Source: Erigeron canadensis
Lineage: Eukaryota; Streptophyta; Magnoliopsida; Asterales; Asteraceae
Direction of reading: 5' to 3'
Assembly: GCF_010389155.1 (NCBI RefSeq)
Contig: NC_057762.1
Coordinates: forward strand, 35,896,055-35,960,054
Length of the DNA: 64,000 bases
The position numbers were made by a program, and so were the translations under genes. Below are positions 23,561 to 35,218 of the stretch, piece by piece (position 1 is the first letter of the stretch; every line of letters starts with the position of its first letter). The notes under the pieces are model-generated. The model was given only the letters and a program-made list of their open reading frames with translations, was not told the origin of the DNA and ran no database searches.

Positions 23561-24839
23561 CTTTGAATACGGATTGCCTCATGTTTTTGAGTAGAACATA
23601 TTTTCAGGACATTTGAAGACTGGAAGGGGCCTATCTAGTGGAGAAGCCCATTGGGCCAGCTGACGTAACTGGGGTACAATCTATTGATTTTACCATTAAA
23701 GTATTAAACTGGGAAAATGCTAAAAATCCACTTAGTATATCCACTTGTTAACACATGAAATCCACTAATCCTATTAATTAGGAGGATTTTTAGGCTAATA
23801 AATTTAGAAGGATTGATCATTACCCAAATAAAAAATTCAGGATACCGGACAATAAAGATAAGCAATAAAAACAATAAAATGTATATTAAACAAATTTTAA
23901 CATAGATATATTAGTGTAAAATTACACATTTACTTTTATTTTTTTATTGTTTAATATTTTGAAAAACTGTATATGAGTTAATTAAAAAAAAATAGCTATT
24001 ATTAAAGTGAACATGAATATTTTAAAAATTGAAAGTTAAAAAGAAGGAAGAAAACTTGTTTTATATAGTTTTAAAGATTTAAAGATTATAGATTTGATTA
24101 GAATCTCAAATACAAAGGTAAAATTAAGATATATTTTAAAATCCCGAATTCAAATATTAATAGTAATGATAATAATATGTTTTACTTTAACGAGCATGGT
24201 ACCCGCGCAATGCAACAGCACTAGTGCGGAAAGCGGTCTGTTTTATTAGGGATTTTAAGTAATTACGTAAAGAAAAAAAAAACAAAAAAGTCCAAGAGTA
24301 AATAAGGTATTTCAAATATAGAAATATTTAATAGGAGAGAGGGATTGTTTTATTAGGGAATAGAGATAATTAAATAGCTATACATCACACAATGTGATAA
24401 TTTTATACGAATGAACCGAACATTGATGAGCAAGAAAAGGGAACATTTTTTATTACAAGAGTAGAGACTAGTGCCTTTAATTCCCTTTTGTTCTCTTCGT
24501 TAAAGCATTTACAGACATAAGTCAATGTACAACCTTGACTATACAAGTTTGGCAAAAAAGAATCCCAAATTGAGTCAGTAAAAAAACCCCACTATATACA
24601 TATTATATCCTCATTTTATGGAATTATTTTGCAAATCATTTTAAAAATTTAGTACACTAGTCAGTCAGTCAGTCAGTCAGGCAGTGAATCAAATTTTGGC
24701 AAAAATTGAATCAAAAAAGCTTATTGGGTAATAAATGTAGGCTTCACCTAAACACTGCTGTATATTATATCGTCACCACTTACAAAATAAAACACTCATT
24801 TTCATTTCCAATCACACCCACTGTACGCACGGATCAGCT
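23561..24839. other. Intergenic region and upstream region of the dsRNA-binding gene
   Basis: No gene. It contains a Helitron-like end on the minus strand near 24187-24212 (CATTGCGCGGGTACCATGCTCG on that strand, trimmed here to its key CATTGCGCGGG and CTCGTT), and a (GTCA)n run at about 24659-24682. The final few hundred bases should hold the promoter of the next gene. Confidence 0.4.
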
Positions 24840-27800
24840 ATGCCCATGACGGCGCCGGCGCCGGCACCCATCGCCTCCGGTAACTTCTTCTAGCTTTTTT
24901 CATTCCAAATTGTTTCATTTTTGTTTTGCAGATTTGACTATTTACATTGCTGGTTTCTTTCTTCTACTTATGTTTAGTTTTTATATAAGCATGTGTTATA
25001 TATATATATATATGAATTAATTAATGATTATTTTTGCGGATTTTGTGGGTTTTCGAATTTAATTATGTACATCATCTATTGTCTGTATCAAACGTTTAGT
25101 TTATTTTGTGGTTTTTGATGAAATGAAAAAGATAGATTTGAATGTTAGATGCATAGAATAGCAAAATGTGACAATTTTGGTGTCTTAATTTATAAAAATG
25201 TGTATGTTGAAAGGATCATTGGGAACGAAAAGTAAAGTTGGTTGGGAAAGGTTTCTTTGGTAATATAATCTATTAAAATTTAAAACAGAAAACTGAATTA
25301 AAATAGGAGTCACCATCAGATGAAACAAGCATAGTTCCATGATGTGATGATCAATACACTTTCATGGACTATATTTTAAGCTCACGATGCTCACGATTTA
25401 GCGTTCGGCCCACAATGAGTGTCAGGTCATCACACATATAGTATAGTTGTAGTATTTGGTGCATTGGTAGTGTTGTATGTTCATGTATTGTAAGATCAAG
25501 ATCATGTTGTTATGGTTGATCCTTTATTAAGTCTCTTAATATGGATCAGCGTATTGCTACTGTAATGTACTTTGGGTAATTACTGTAATACATTCACCTA
25601 CTTTGCTTGGGATTTTTGTTGTTACTAATATATGCTTTGCTTTGTCTCTTAAAAAAATACGGTAATATTTTTCCATAATAGTCACCCCACACTTTCCAAC
25701 CCAAATTCTATTTGCATTTGTTGTTGGTATATATTTCTAACTGTAGTCACTTTTTTGGTGCTCTACTGAAGCCCTATGACGTGAGGTTTGATGTCGAGTA
25801 TATGATTATAGGACTTGATTACATGTAAAATGATATCTATACTCTTTGGTCTTTTCAGGTTCAAAACCACATTTGCTCTACAGATGTCTTCTCAACCAAC
25901 ATGCGCAGAAGATGAGGAAATCACTTCCTGTTTATCAAACTCTAAATGAAGGATCTGATCATCTGCCAAAGTTTAGATCTACTGTCACGTATGATGGTGA
26001 GAGCTACACATCTTCAAACACATTTCCAAACGTTAAGATGGCTGAAATGAATGTGTCCGAGATTGCATACAATTCCATGATTCGAAAGTCAAAGAGAGAA
26101 GCATTGCGTCATATACTAGAGGTTTAATTCTTACATATTACTGAGTATATTATTTTTTACCTGAATGGCCATTAATCAATCACAACCTGCAGGTCTCTTT
26201 TGCGACACATTAAAGTTGACTATAATCTTATACATATCTGATGACAAGTGTATAGTTGTTTTGTTTGAGATAATGATTATTACTACTTTCTGCTGTTATC
26301 CAGGATAAAAGCATATGCAAGTCTATTGTAATCGAGTTTTCAGTTAAGAGGAAACTAGAAAGACCCAAGTATGTGACATGTCATCAGGGGGGAGCAATTG
26401 CTGTTTTCAGCTCTCAATTGTCTTTTAATGGTGATACTTTTTCAGGAGACAATGCTAAGAGCATAAAAGAAGCTGAGCAATTAGTTGCACGTGCCGTTAT
26501 TCATAAGTATCTAGGTATATTGCAAAAGCCTAAGATCACATTGTTTTCTCTCAAATGATTATATCCACGTGACTTGCTTTTATATCGTCAATATTCTGTT
26601 GATTGCAGATTCTGAATTTGCGAGTGATATGGCTGAGGTAATTAATTGCAAGTTTAGACATGCTGCTGAAGTAAGTAAGTTTGAGGCGATACACAAGGCT
26701 TACAATGGCACAAATGTTGTGGTAACTCAGCCATCCGTTCCAGTAGTTCCTACAGGGCCAACAACTCCAGCTACTCCTGTGGTTGCTCAAGCTTGCACTG
26801 AGAAAGTGCTGACTGAGTCAACCCGTCCAGATCCTCCTGTGGTAACTCAACCACACATGATTGAGCCCGTCACTACAGCTGCTCCTGTGGTGACTCAACC
26901 ACACATTATTAAGCCCATCACTCCAGCTGCTCATGTGTTGACTCAACCACAAACTGCAAAAGTTGTGACTGAGCCTTTAACTCCAGCTACTCCGGTGGTA
27001 ACTCAGCCACTCACTCCCAAAGAGCCGACCAAGCCAATCACTCGTGCTGCTCCTGTGGAAACTCATCCACTCATTCCAAAAACTGAGCCAATCACTTCAA
27101 CTGCAATTCAGCCACGCATTCCAAAAATTGAGCCAACCACTCACCCAAGTGCTACTGTGGTAACACACCCAGGCATTCCAAAAATTGAGCCAACCACTCC
27201 CTCAACTGCTAGAACTGTTCCTGTGGTAATTCAACCACGTCAAGAGGGAATTAGGCCAGCTGTTCGCAGGCCTGCAGTTTTGGCACCTACTACTGCATCT
27301 GCTCAGGTCAACATGGTAACACCAGCACAACACTCAGGGAAAGTGGCCAGTAATTCAACATTGGATCATTTTGTGGAGCACAAACCACTGACAGCTAGGC
27401 CTGTAGTTTTTGCACGGGCCTCATCTGCTCAGGTGAACATGATAGCATCAGCACCAAGCTCTGGGCAATTGGCCAGTAATTTATCATCGCAACGTTCTAT
27501 GGAGCACAAACGACTGACATTACAAACTTCTGGGAGAAAACGCCACTGGGAAGATGATAAGAATACACAAAAGAAGACGCGTGTTGATACTCAGTAAGTC
27601 AAATTCAATCTTGAATTTGAATGCAAGTGTTCTGCTCTTACCTGTTTCTTTATTTTCAGGAGGCCTGTCCCTGGGACTCATACAAGCCAATCTCAGCCAT
27701 TTCGGTGGCAAAGTTCACAAAGCAAAGGGAATTATAGTAGAATGTCACATAAGGTACTCTTAATGATGCCAGTATAGTTAAAGATCATCCATTACTTGGT

Positions 27801-27891
27801 TCTCCCAGCTTCATAGTTATATGGAAACTTGCAACATTTTTATTAACAAATTGTTCTTGTATGGAATTTGCAGAATGCATCTCAGCGCTAG
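24840..27891 (+). CDS. DRB-type double-stranded RNA-binding protein with Pro/Thr repeat tail
   Basis: Six exons, all GT-AG: 24840-24879, 25859-26121, 26304-26514, 26609-27593, 27660-27753, 27874-27891. They join in frame to 536 residues. After a short MPMTAPAPAPIASG start, exon 2 encodes a dsRNA-binding domain (about 16-100: HLLYRCLLNQHAQK, LPVYQTLNEG, PKFRSTVTYDGESY). Exon 3 encodes a second, more divergent one (about 103-171: QLSFNGDTFSGDNAKSIKEAEQLVARAVI). Residues 208 to about 380 are Pro/Thr/Val repeats built on PVVTQP...KPITPAA. A roughly 43-residue unit (AQVNM...HSG..AS..., EHK.LT) is then duplicated. A basic cluster (GRKRHW...QKKTR, 480-496) suggests nuclear location. DRB proteins partner Dicer-like enzymes in plant small-RNA pathways; which DRB class this is cannot be told. 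The repeat tail is unusual and may be lineage-specific. Exon joins are inferred. Confidence 0.85.
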
Positions 27892-29186
27892 TCCTTGGAA
27901 TTGCTTCTTGGGGGTATATGGAGTTTAGATCTGGACCATTAAGCTTTGATTGTCTGCTGGCGTGGATCTTATTGTTTGAACAAATTGTTAGATTTTAGTT
28001 ACTGTAGTTAGACTTTGGTAGATGTCTACATTTTCTGTTCTAGATGGCAAGTCAAGGAAATTAGAGTTAGTAAAAGTTTTAAAGTTATCGAAATTAGTCT
28101 TGTTAAGTTAAAATATGTCAGGAAATCGTAAACTCATCATTATGTCTACATGTCTGCTGATGCATATACAGTTGTAAGATCGTGGTCAAAGGCTCATTAG
28201 TTGCCTCTCTATATATAATCCGAAGTTGCAGTTTTAACCATTTTATACGTAAATGGTTTGATTTGGGTAATAAAATGGGTCAGCATAAAATAATCTGTCT
28301 AGAAAGATAAGGATTAAAGTCTAAAGACATCCTACTAGTTTGAAAAGTTAGATCCCTGGTTTAAGTACCTAGTTGTTGTATATGAAAACGGGGGCAAGTA
28401 TTCATGGGCAACACATTCCAATTATTTCTAATGTTTATGTTTACTTGCCTTAAATCCTTGCCTAAGTGGTCTGGCTGATAGCTTTTGCCTTCTACTGCTG
28501 TGATCTTATACCTGGACTGACTTACCAAGCTAAAGCGGCTATGAATTGTGTTGCATACAGGTAGTTATTTAGCTCACGATCAGCTATATTTTGTTCATAG
28601 CTCTTAGTTAGTTATAGTTGATCATTATAGACGTCAGCTTGCTAATTAACAATGTCATCAACAAATCTTTACTTCTATGGTCTTGGGAGTTAGGAATCTC
28701 AGGATTGGAAAAGAAATTTCATGTTAAGTATTTGAATCTGTGTACGAGATATATAAGAACATTGCGGCTTCCCAACATATACAAATATGAATCTGCAATG
28801 TATGCTTATCACATAGTAACGAGTAATGACAAAGATATTTTGGACTCGTGTCCAAATAGGTGGTGTCGTTTCTGCTGTCACGCTTTGAAAAATGCAGTTT
28901 TCAGGTCTGTTGCATACTAATATACTATGGTTAGAAAATTTGAGAAAAATAAGTCTTACATTTCATTTCCTCAGAAGGTCATCGGTACTAAAGTTAGGGG
29001 ATTGATGATTTAGACTGTTGCGTCATTGAATCTTTTTCAGATCAGTGTAGAGTTTATCGGTTGTCTTGTTCATTTTTTATATCTGATATCTATCATTTTG
29101 TATCTATATTAGTCTGACATGTTTTAAATATTACATTGTTTCTATATAAATTATAACTTGTATTTACTATACTTGAAATAATATAT
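27892..29186. other. 3' UTR of the dsRNA-binding gene and AT-rich spacer
   Basis: The transcript end probably lies within the first few hundred bases. A 100-codon frame at 28618-28920 has no recognisable motif, no splice support and the residue mix of random AT-rich DNA; it is not called. Confidence 0.4.
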
Positions 29187-29194
29187 ATACTCAG

Positions 29195-29844
29195 TATGGG
29201 TGAGCAAAAACCGAACCGAAAACCGAAAAAACCAAAAACTATTGGTTTTGGTTTTCTAAAAACCGAAAGTGTGGTTCGGTTTTGGTTTCTAATGAAAAAC
29301 CGAACAGTTAAAACCGAACCGAACCAAAAATATATATTTTTACTTTATTTTATATTTATATCATTTTATTATTAATTTTTGATAAATATGTTATTATATT
29401 TGCATTTATAGGTATATATAATAATATCATTTATATGTTTTAATTGAAAATACACAACAAAATTAATTTGTTTTAATAATTGTATAATTAAACAACGCGT
29501 AAAAGATATAAATAGTTATATATAAAATTTGTTTGAAGTTTGTACAACCCACTTTTATGTATTTGTTGTCATTATTGTTGTGTTATTGTTACTAATATTG
29601 TTTTGAAAACTTGTTGAAATTAATTAAGGTGTAATTATAGGGTATAAACTTATAAACTTTTGAAGCTCAATTTGACCTAAACCACAAGTGGTTAAAAACC
29701 GACTAAAACCGAAAAACCGAACCAAAATAGACCAAAACCGAAAAAACCGAAACCCAATGGTTTTAATTTTCAAAAACTGAATTATAACGGTTCGGTTTCG
29801 GTTTTAGTCAAAAACCGAACCAAACCGAACCGTACTCACCCCTA
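29195..29844. mobile_element. hAT-type MITE
   Basis: A 650-bp element bounded by the perfect 8-bp direct repeat ATACTCAG (29187-29194 and 29845-29852), the hAT duplication length. Ends TATGGGTGAGC and, reverse-complemented, TAGGGGTGAGTACGG are inverted repeats. Long subterminal arms are built from AACCGAA/TTCGGTT words on both sides (29208-29330 and 29690-29835), so the transcript would fold strongly. The middle is AT-rich with no ORF. Confidence 0.8.
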
Positions 29845-29852
29845 ATACTCAG

Positions 29853-31600
29853 GTCAAGACGGATAACTTTTTAATAACAAATCAAATTGACAAATAACGT
29901 TTGTAAAAAAATAAAATAATCAATATATCATCATGGAATAAATTGTGAGTTAAGTTTTTAAGTTATAAATATTGGTTAACACATTATCTGGAATCTTATA
30001 TTAAACGGGTCACATTTGTTTTCCAAGAAAATATATTATAATACGAGACTTAATATTCTCAAGTTTATCGTCATCATTTTCAAACGAAGAGAAAACAAAT
30101 ATTATTGAAGAACAACATAAGAAAAACTACAATGAGTCATTTTCAATTAAGAATCTTAATCAAGATTATGTTATCATTCGAAAAAAATATGCACGAATCC
30201 AATGCTTACAGTAAAAGTATGTAATCCAACCCGACCACATAATATTAGCCTATTAGGGATAACTTATCTACCAATATAATTGAAATATAATTATAAGAAC
30301 TCAACTATATTTAAGCAATACACATTTTCTTATCTAGTTGACTAGTTTCTTTTGATTAAGTAATGATATGTACTCGGTAAAAATGAGAAAAACAAATTAA
30401 CAAAACTATGTTTAATTTTTTCTCACAATCTTCATCTTTCATTTTGATACGGGTCGTAATGTTGTTTTTATACATACCTTTGTTTTGAACGACTGATATT
30501 CATATAATCAAAATCGATTAAAACGATAATTCTTAGCCCAATCGTCTCACTCCATGCTTACTTTATACGGGTGGTACCCACCTAGACCATCAGTACCCAG
30601 GAAGACGCCTAGACGCAGACTACACGCAGGGTACTACACAGGCTGCACAGTACCTTAGCTGAAAGGATAAGCACAAATAAAGGCTGTCATATCACTTCCT
30701 AAATTAGAGGAAATCTCCATCAGCAATAAGAGATTCGTTCTGATCCTATTTCCTCTCTTCCAAGTCATATTTGCACTATAAAAGGAGAAGGAAAAAAAGA
30801 AAGAAGGACACGATCTTTATTACGAGGAAAAACCCTAAATGATCATCATCATGATCATCATGGGAAAACCCCTAAATACCAAAAACCCTAAATGATCATC
30901 ATCATGATCATCATGGGAAAAACCCTAAAACAATCTAAACACACATCAATCGGCATACAAGGGAGAAAAACTCCTACCAACGGGGAATCGCCATCAAACT
31001 ATCCAAACACCTCTCCTCTTCACATAACCTAATCGGATGTACAAACACATACATCTAAGCACATCTAGGGGGAAAAAACCATAAAATATGTCCTGTAAAT
31101 TCGCAACTCGTTTTTGGATCATCATGGTCTTCAAAATGAAGAAGTTCCTTAGTAAATAACAGATATATTTTCGATCTATGATACTAATAAAGGAGTTTGT
31201 TACTTAGCTAGTTAGCTTACTTATACACGGGATAGATGCTAATATGTTTATAATACATTTCTATTAGGCCCTTCCCTATGGAGTATGGGCTTCGTCATTT
31301 TGGTAGTCTTTCTCATCATGTCATGCCACCAGAGGGAGGCATTCATCATCATCACTTGTGGTTTTTACAAAATGCATAGACGAGCATGTGTGTGAGAATT
31401 TATTTATTTTGTATTTGGGAATGAGGATAAAGAATGTATGTGTGTGGGGGTTTGTAATATTTTCATTGAGGATGAAGATATGATAGGTAAGGAGTAATTT
31501 TTGGGTGAGTATTGGAGATAAAATTCTGATGTGACCGTCTAAAATAAATAACGACAAGGTCAGAACAGGGAATGGTCTTAACCCCTCCTTAGGATAACTT
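29853..31600. other. Intergenic block with an LTR-like remnant
   Basis: No gene is supported. The segment at about 30545-31080 is described separately. Frames at 31321-31557 have no recognisable content. Confidence 0.35.
30545..31080 (+). mobile_element. LTR-like remnant with TATA box and internal duplication
   Basis: Contains GGGTGGTACCCACCTAGA, ACGCAGGGTACTAC and a TATA box (CACTATAAAAGG, about 30774-30785). These are followed by two 39-bp copies (about 30830-30868 and 30883-30921) of AAACCCTAAATGATC... that include the palindromic ATGATCATCATCATGATCAT. The layout U3-TATA-R fits a plant LTR, possibly solo. It shares phrases with 16260-16850 in inverse orientation. Confidence 0.35.
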
Positions 31601-31636
31601 TTCTACCAAAATAATTGATGCATTGATTTTTCTTTT

Positions 31637-31743
31637 ACAAATGAAAGGTTTGTATATAACTTTTCTTTGAAAGATATTCATCTTAAAATGTAGAATGTAG
31701 GTTTAACAAATGAAAGGTTTGTATATAACTTTTCTTTGAAAGA
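31637..31743. repeat. 39-bp direct repeat, two copies
   Basis: The segment beginning ACAAATGAAAGGTTTGTATA and ending TTTGAAAGAT occurs at 31637-31675 and again, unchanged, at 31705-31743 (68-bp period). This looks like a recent local duplication. Confidence 0.8.
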
Positions 31744-31959
31744 TGTTCTTTAAACCGTTGTTTTGTGAGTTCATAACCAATAGTCGAGTACCCCGAAACA
31801 AACGTTTTATATACCTTTCATATCGGATCAGTGATAAACACTCTGACCTTTCAATGGTTCAATCATCATCCCATATAAACCGTCGAAGTATTGAGACTCA
31901 AAACCAACAGAAGACGACAATGAGCAGTTTTCTTCTTATATCCATCTCTTTATAACAAA

Positions 31960-32722
31960 ACCACTGTCGTCGCTTTTTACCCTACACTGCGACTGTCCTC
32001 AACCACCACTGTCGTCGCTTTTTATCCTCCACTGCAGCTGCCCTCAACCACCACAGCAACCGGAGCCGACCACCACCATCAAGGTTGATTTTGTTAGTGA
32101 AATTTATATGGTAATATTTGGTTAGTTTGAGTAATTTTAGTATGTAGTGTTATGTTTGTTTATTTTGATAATTGATTATATATATGTCAATGAAATGTAA
32201 ATATATTGTGTATGATTTTAAATGAAAATTTGTGGTGATTTGGATGTTTTATATATATTTAATTTTTATACCTGATTTTAATTGATTTTATATCTATTAA
32301 TTCACATATTCATTTACAGAATACATAAATACATATATAATATATAAATACATAATGCTAAATATGTAAAAAAAAATTATTTTTTTAATAAAATTTCATT
32401 TAGGGACGACAACGGTGTTGCCAATGTCGTCGCGAAATAACTTTTGTTTTTAAAAATAAAATTTTAACTTTTAATTTTTTTTTAAAAGAAAGTTAGATAA
32501 AAAAAAAATATTCAGGGGTGACTTTGTCGTCATTAAAATCGTCACTTTTTTTTTAAGAAAGTTAGATAAAAAATATTCAAAGGTGGGCCCCATTGTTGTC
32601 GTCACGAAACACTTTAGGAGATGAGGATTCGGCGACCATGAGATGTTGTTGCAAATGTCGTCGCTAGGTTTTTGGAACAACAAATGTGACTTGTCGTCCC
32701 CAAAACCCAAATTTCTTGTAGG
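31960..32722. mobile_element. GTCGTC-rich element with a CACTA-like end
   Basis: Begins with two tandem copies of CCACTGTCGTCGCTTTTTA...CCCTCAACCACCAC (31962-32054). It continues with GACGACAACG and GTCGTCGC phrases and ends ATTTCTTGTAGGG (32711-32723), close to the CACTA end TTTCTTGTAGTG. No matching left CACTA end was found, so this is a fragment. Confidence 0.35.
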
Positions 32723-33191
32723 GTAAATATAATTACCAATCTATAAATCAGTTTTTAGGTAATTTACGTTTTTTATATACAACATTCGACCATATAAAAC
32801 TTAAGTAATAATGCAGCTGCTTATTAAAAGTAAAACTCCATAAATGGTATGTATACTGTATAGTGTTAGGTGTCAGGTAATTTGGTAACTTACGATGCTG
32901 CTTAAAACTTCAAATTTCCAAAATATATTAAATATCTTGTAAATAGTAGATATCAGTATATCACTTCTTAGTTGTTTTTTTGTTTTTTTTTTTTCGTGTG
33001 TATTTAGTAAATCACTTAAGGTTTGCCTAATAGTGTAACTCAGTTTGAGCTTTCTAGCTTAACTGAAGCAAATGAAAATATATTGAGACCCGCTTTTAAA
33101 AAGCACAACGACTAACCAATAAAAACATTTAGGAAAAAAAAACAAATAAAACTACAACCAATACAAAGGCTACTACATGTCTGTTTATTTA

Positions 33192-33461
33192 GATCGCGTT
33201 TGGTTCACATAGTTTTTATTGAATTTCATTTGTTAGTGTGTTTGATTGTTCAAAGATAAAGAAATATCATTCCGTTTGAATGTAAATATTCAATTATTTG
33301 ATGAAATCTCCATTCCTTGGGGATGTTAGAAGGAATTTCATTCTGTTCGTCACTTGAATGTTCAAAAAATAAGAAACATACCGTCAAATTCCATTTTTTT
33401 AAATTCTTATTCTTTTGACAGATTTCATTACTTTCAAAAATATTATGTGAATTAAACGCTA
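33192..33461. mobile_element. Small MITE with GCGTTTGGTTCACATA ends
   Basis: GCGTTTGGTTCACATA near 33195 and its imperfect inverted copy TATGTGAATTAAACGC near 33444-33459 bracket about 270 bp of AT-rich sequence without an ORF. The target duplication is unclear. Confidence 0.45.
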
Positions 33462-35110
33462 ATATACCTAAATACCTTATAAATAAAAATAATACTTAAT
33501 ATTCATTAATAATTAATTTAACTTATAGTTATTATTTTAGGATTAAGATCCCCGAGTTCAAAACATAATTTTCATATCTATCAATAAACTAAAACAAGAT
33601 TGACACGTTCTTGAACCACACATGACTTAATCCTTGATCGACACGTGTCCTTTTAATTAATTTATTTTGTTTAATTAGCTTTTTTTAGCTGTATATAAAT
33701 TCAATTTTCTTATTAAATTTAAAATTAGACTCTAGCTCTTGACTTATTAATTAAAAAAATACATTATAACCTAATTTGATCGATCGTTTTTCTCAATAGT
33801 AAATTGTTTTTTTTCTTTCTCAATTCTTCAATTCCTATTAATTTATATTAGTTATAATAATAAGTTATTAACATGAAACTTCAAAAATTTGAGTTTTCGA
33901 AACGAAATCACAAGGGTATATGCTATCATCCATTATGCTTACAGGTTCCGATTTTGATGTGTATTTAAAACTTTACGATAAATCCAACATTCTAACTAAA
34001 CATATAATATATTTATCATTATTGTTCATTATTATTTAACTTCGATCATCGATTTACTTTAACCACAATTTAATTCATATTCATGAATCATGTATGAGTC
34101 ATTTAAAAAAAAATTATGATACAATATATATAGCTAGCGTACATCGTACAGGTATTAGGACTAGTACATACATATATATTAGGATTAAGAAGATCCCCGA
34201 GTTCAAAACAATGTTAAACTTTTGTGAATGAATAATAAATAAATTGCAAACAAAAAATTGCTGCGCAAATTTATATATATATACTAAAAACCAACTTGCT
34301 TTTTACAACTTTTTATACATAAGTTACAACCATACATGCATATAACTTTTATATCTTTACCTTCTAACCCCTTAAACTTTTAATCTTTTACAACTTTTTT
34401 CATCTTCACCTATTTACCTTTTAACTCCTAAACTTTTAATCTTTTATATTTTTGCCAACAAACTTTTACCTCTACACCTTTTAACCCCCTAAAATTTTTA
34501 TCTTTTACATTTTTGCTTGTCAATAACATGTTTTGTACAAGAATATAATATGTGAAATATAACTATATTTAACTTTTGTTTCTTTACATTTTAAGTAAGT
34601 TTTTATACTGGGTTCTTATGTTTCTATTAAACAACTTCCATTTATACCTAAGTTGTGTTTGGTGTGACGTTTATTTTTCTTTAAACTAATCATCCTTTGC
34701 CTATATTGTTATAGTGCCAAATTAATGTTTGTTAGTGACTTTATCAAATAACATTGTCATCTAAAAAAACAATCTATTTGAGTCCCGCTGTAAGGTGTGT
34801 GATATAATATGCGACAACGTGTTGAATACACAACTATGTTTAAGCTTAAATGAATACTTATCCGTGATGTTAGTATAAAAACCCGTGGGTGTTTATTTCT
34901 AGTGGGATACTAGTAAATGTTTAAGTAGATAAATTCATTTTAAGAAAAGAAAGGAAAAATGGGCGTTTAAAATAACCGTTGCTTAACGCGACGGCACCAC
35001 TTCTCACGTTACCTCCCCACCTTACATTCTCCTCTTTTTTTATTTTTTAATTTAAACCCTTCAAAAAAATACATATATAAAATTATACACCCCTCACACA
35101 CACTTCACTT
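33462..35110. other. AT-rich spacer with a separated direct repeat
   Basis: No gene. TTAGGATTAAGATCCCCGAG plus TTCAAAACA at about 33537-33566 recurs with a 3-base insertion at about 34179-34210, roughly 640 bp apart. Confidence 0.35.
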
Positions 35111-35218
35111 GACTTGTATATATATATATATATAGAATTAAACATATTGTAATTGTATATCTCTCTATATATCTCTCGTCGTCGGTGCTAGCTACTACTT
35201 TGATATATTCATTTGCAC
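35111..35218 (+). promoter_or_regulatory. Core promoter and 5' leader of the ARM-repeat gene
   Basis: An (AT)n/TATA run at about 35117-35134 lies roughly 85-100 bp upstream of the ATG, followed by a CT-rich stretch (CTCTCTATATATCTCTC), a layout common in plant promoters. Confidence 0.4.

Noticed and set aside
28618..28920. 100-codon frame downstream of the dsRNA-binding gene
   Set aside because: No family resemblance and no in-frame extension through splice sites.
32471..32710. Minus-strand 79-codon frame
   Set aside because: It falls in the GTCGTC-rich transposon fragment and shows internal repetition from the DNA repeat, not a domain.
35213..35218. Extension of the ARM protein start six bases upstream
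   Set aside because: The codon there is TTG; the first ATG of the frame is at 35219 and gives the expected N-terminus.
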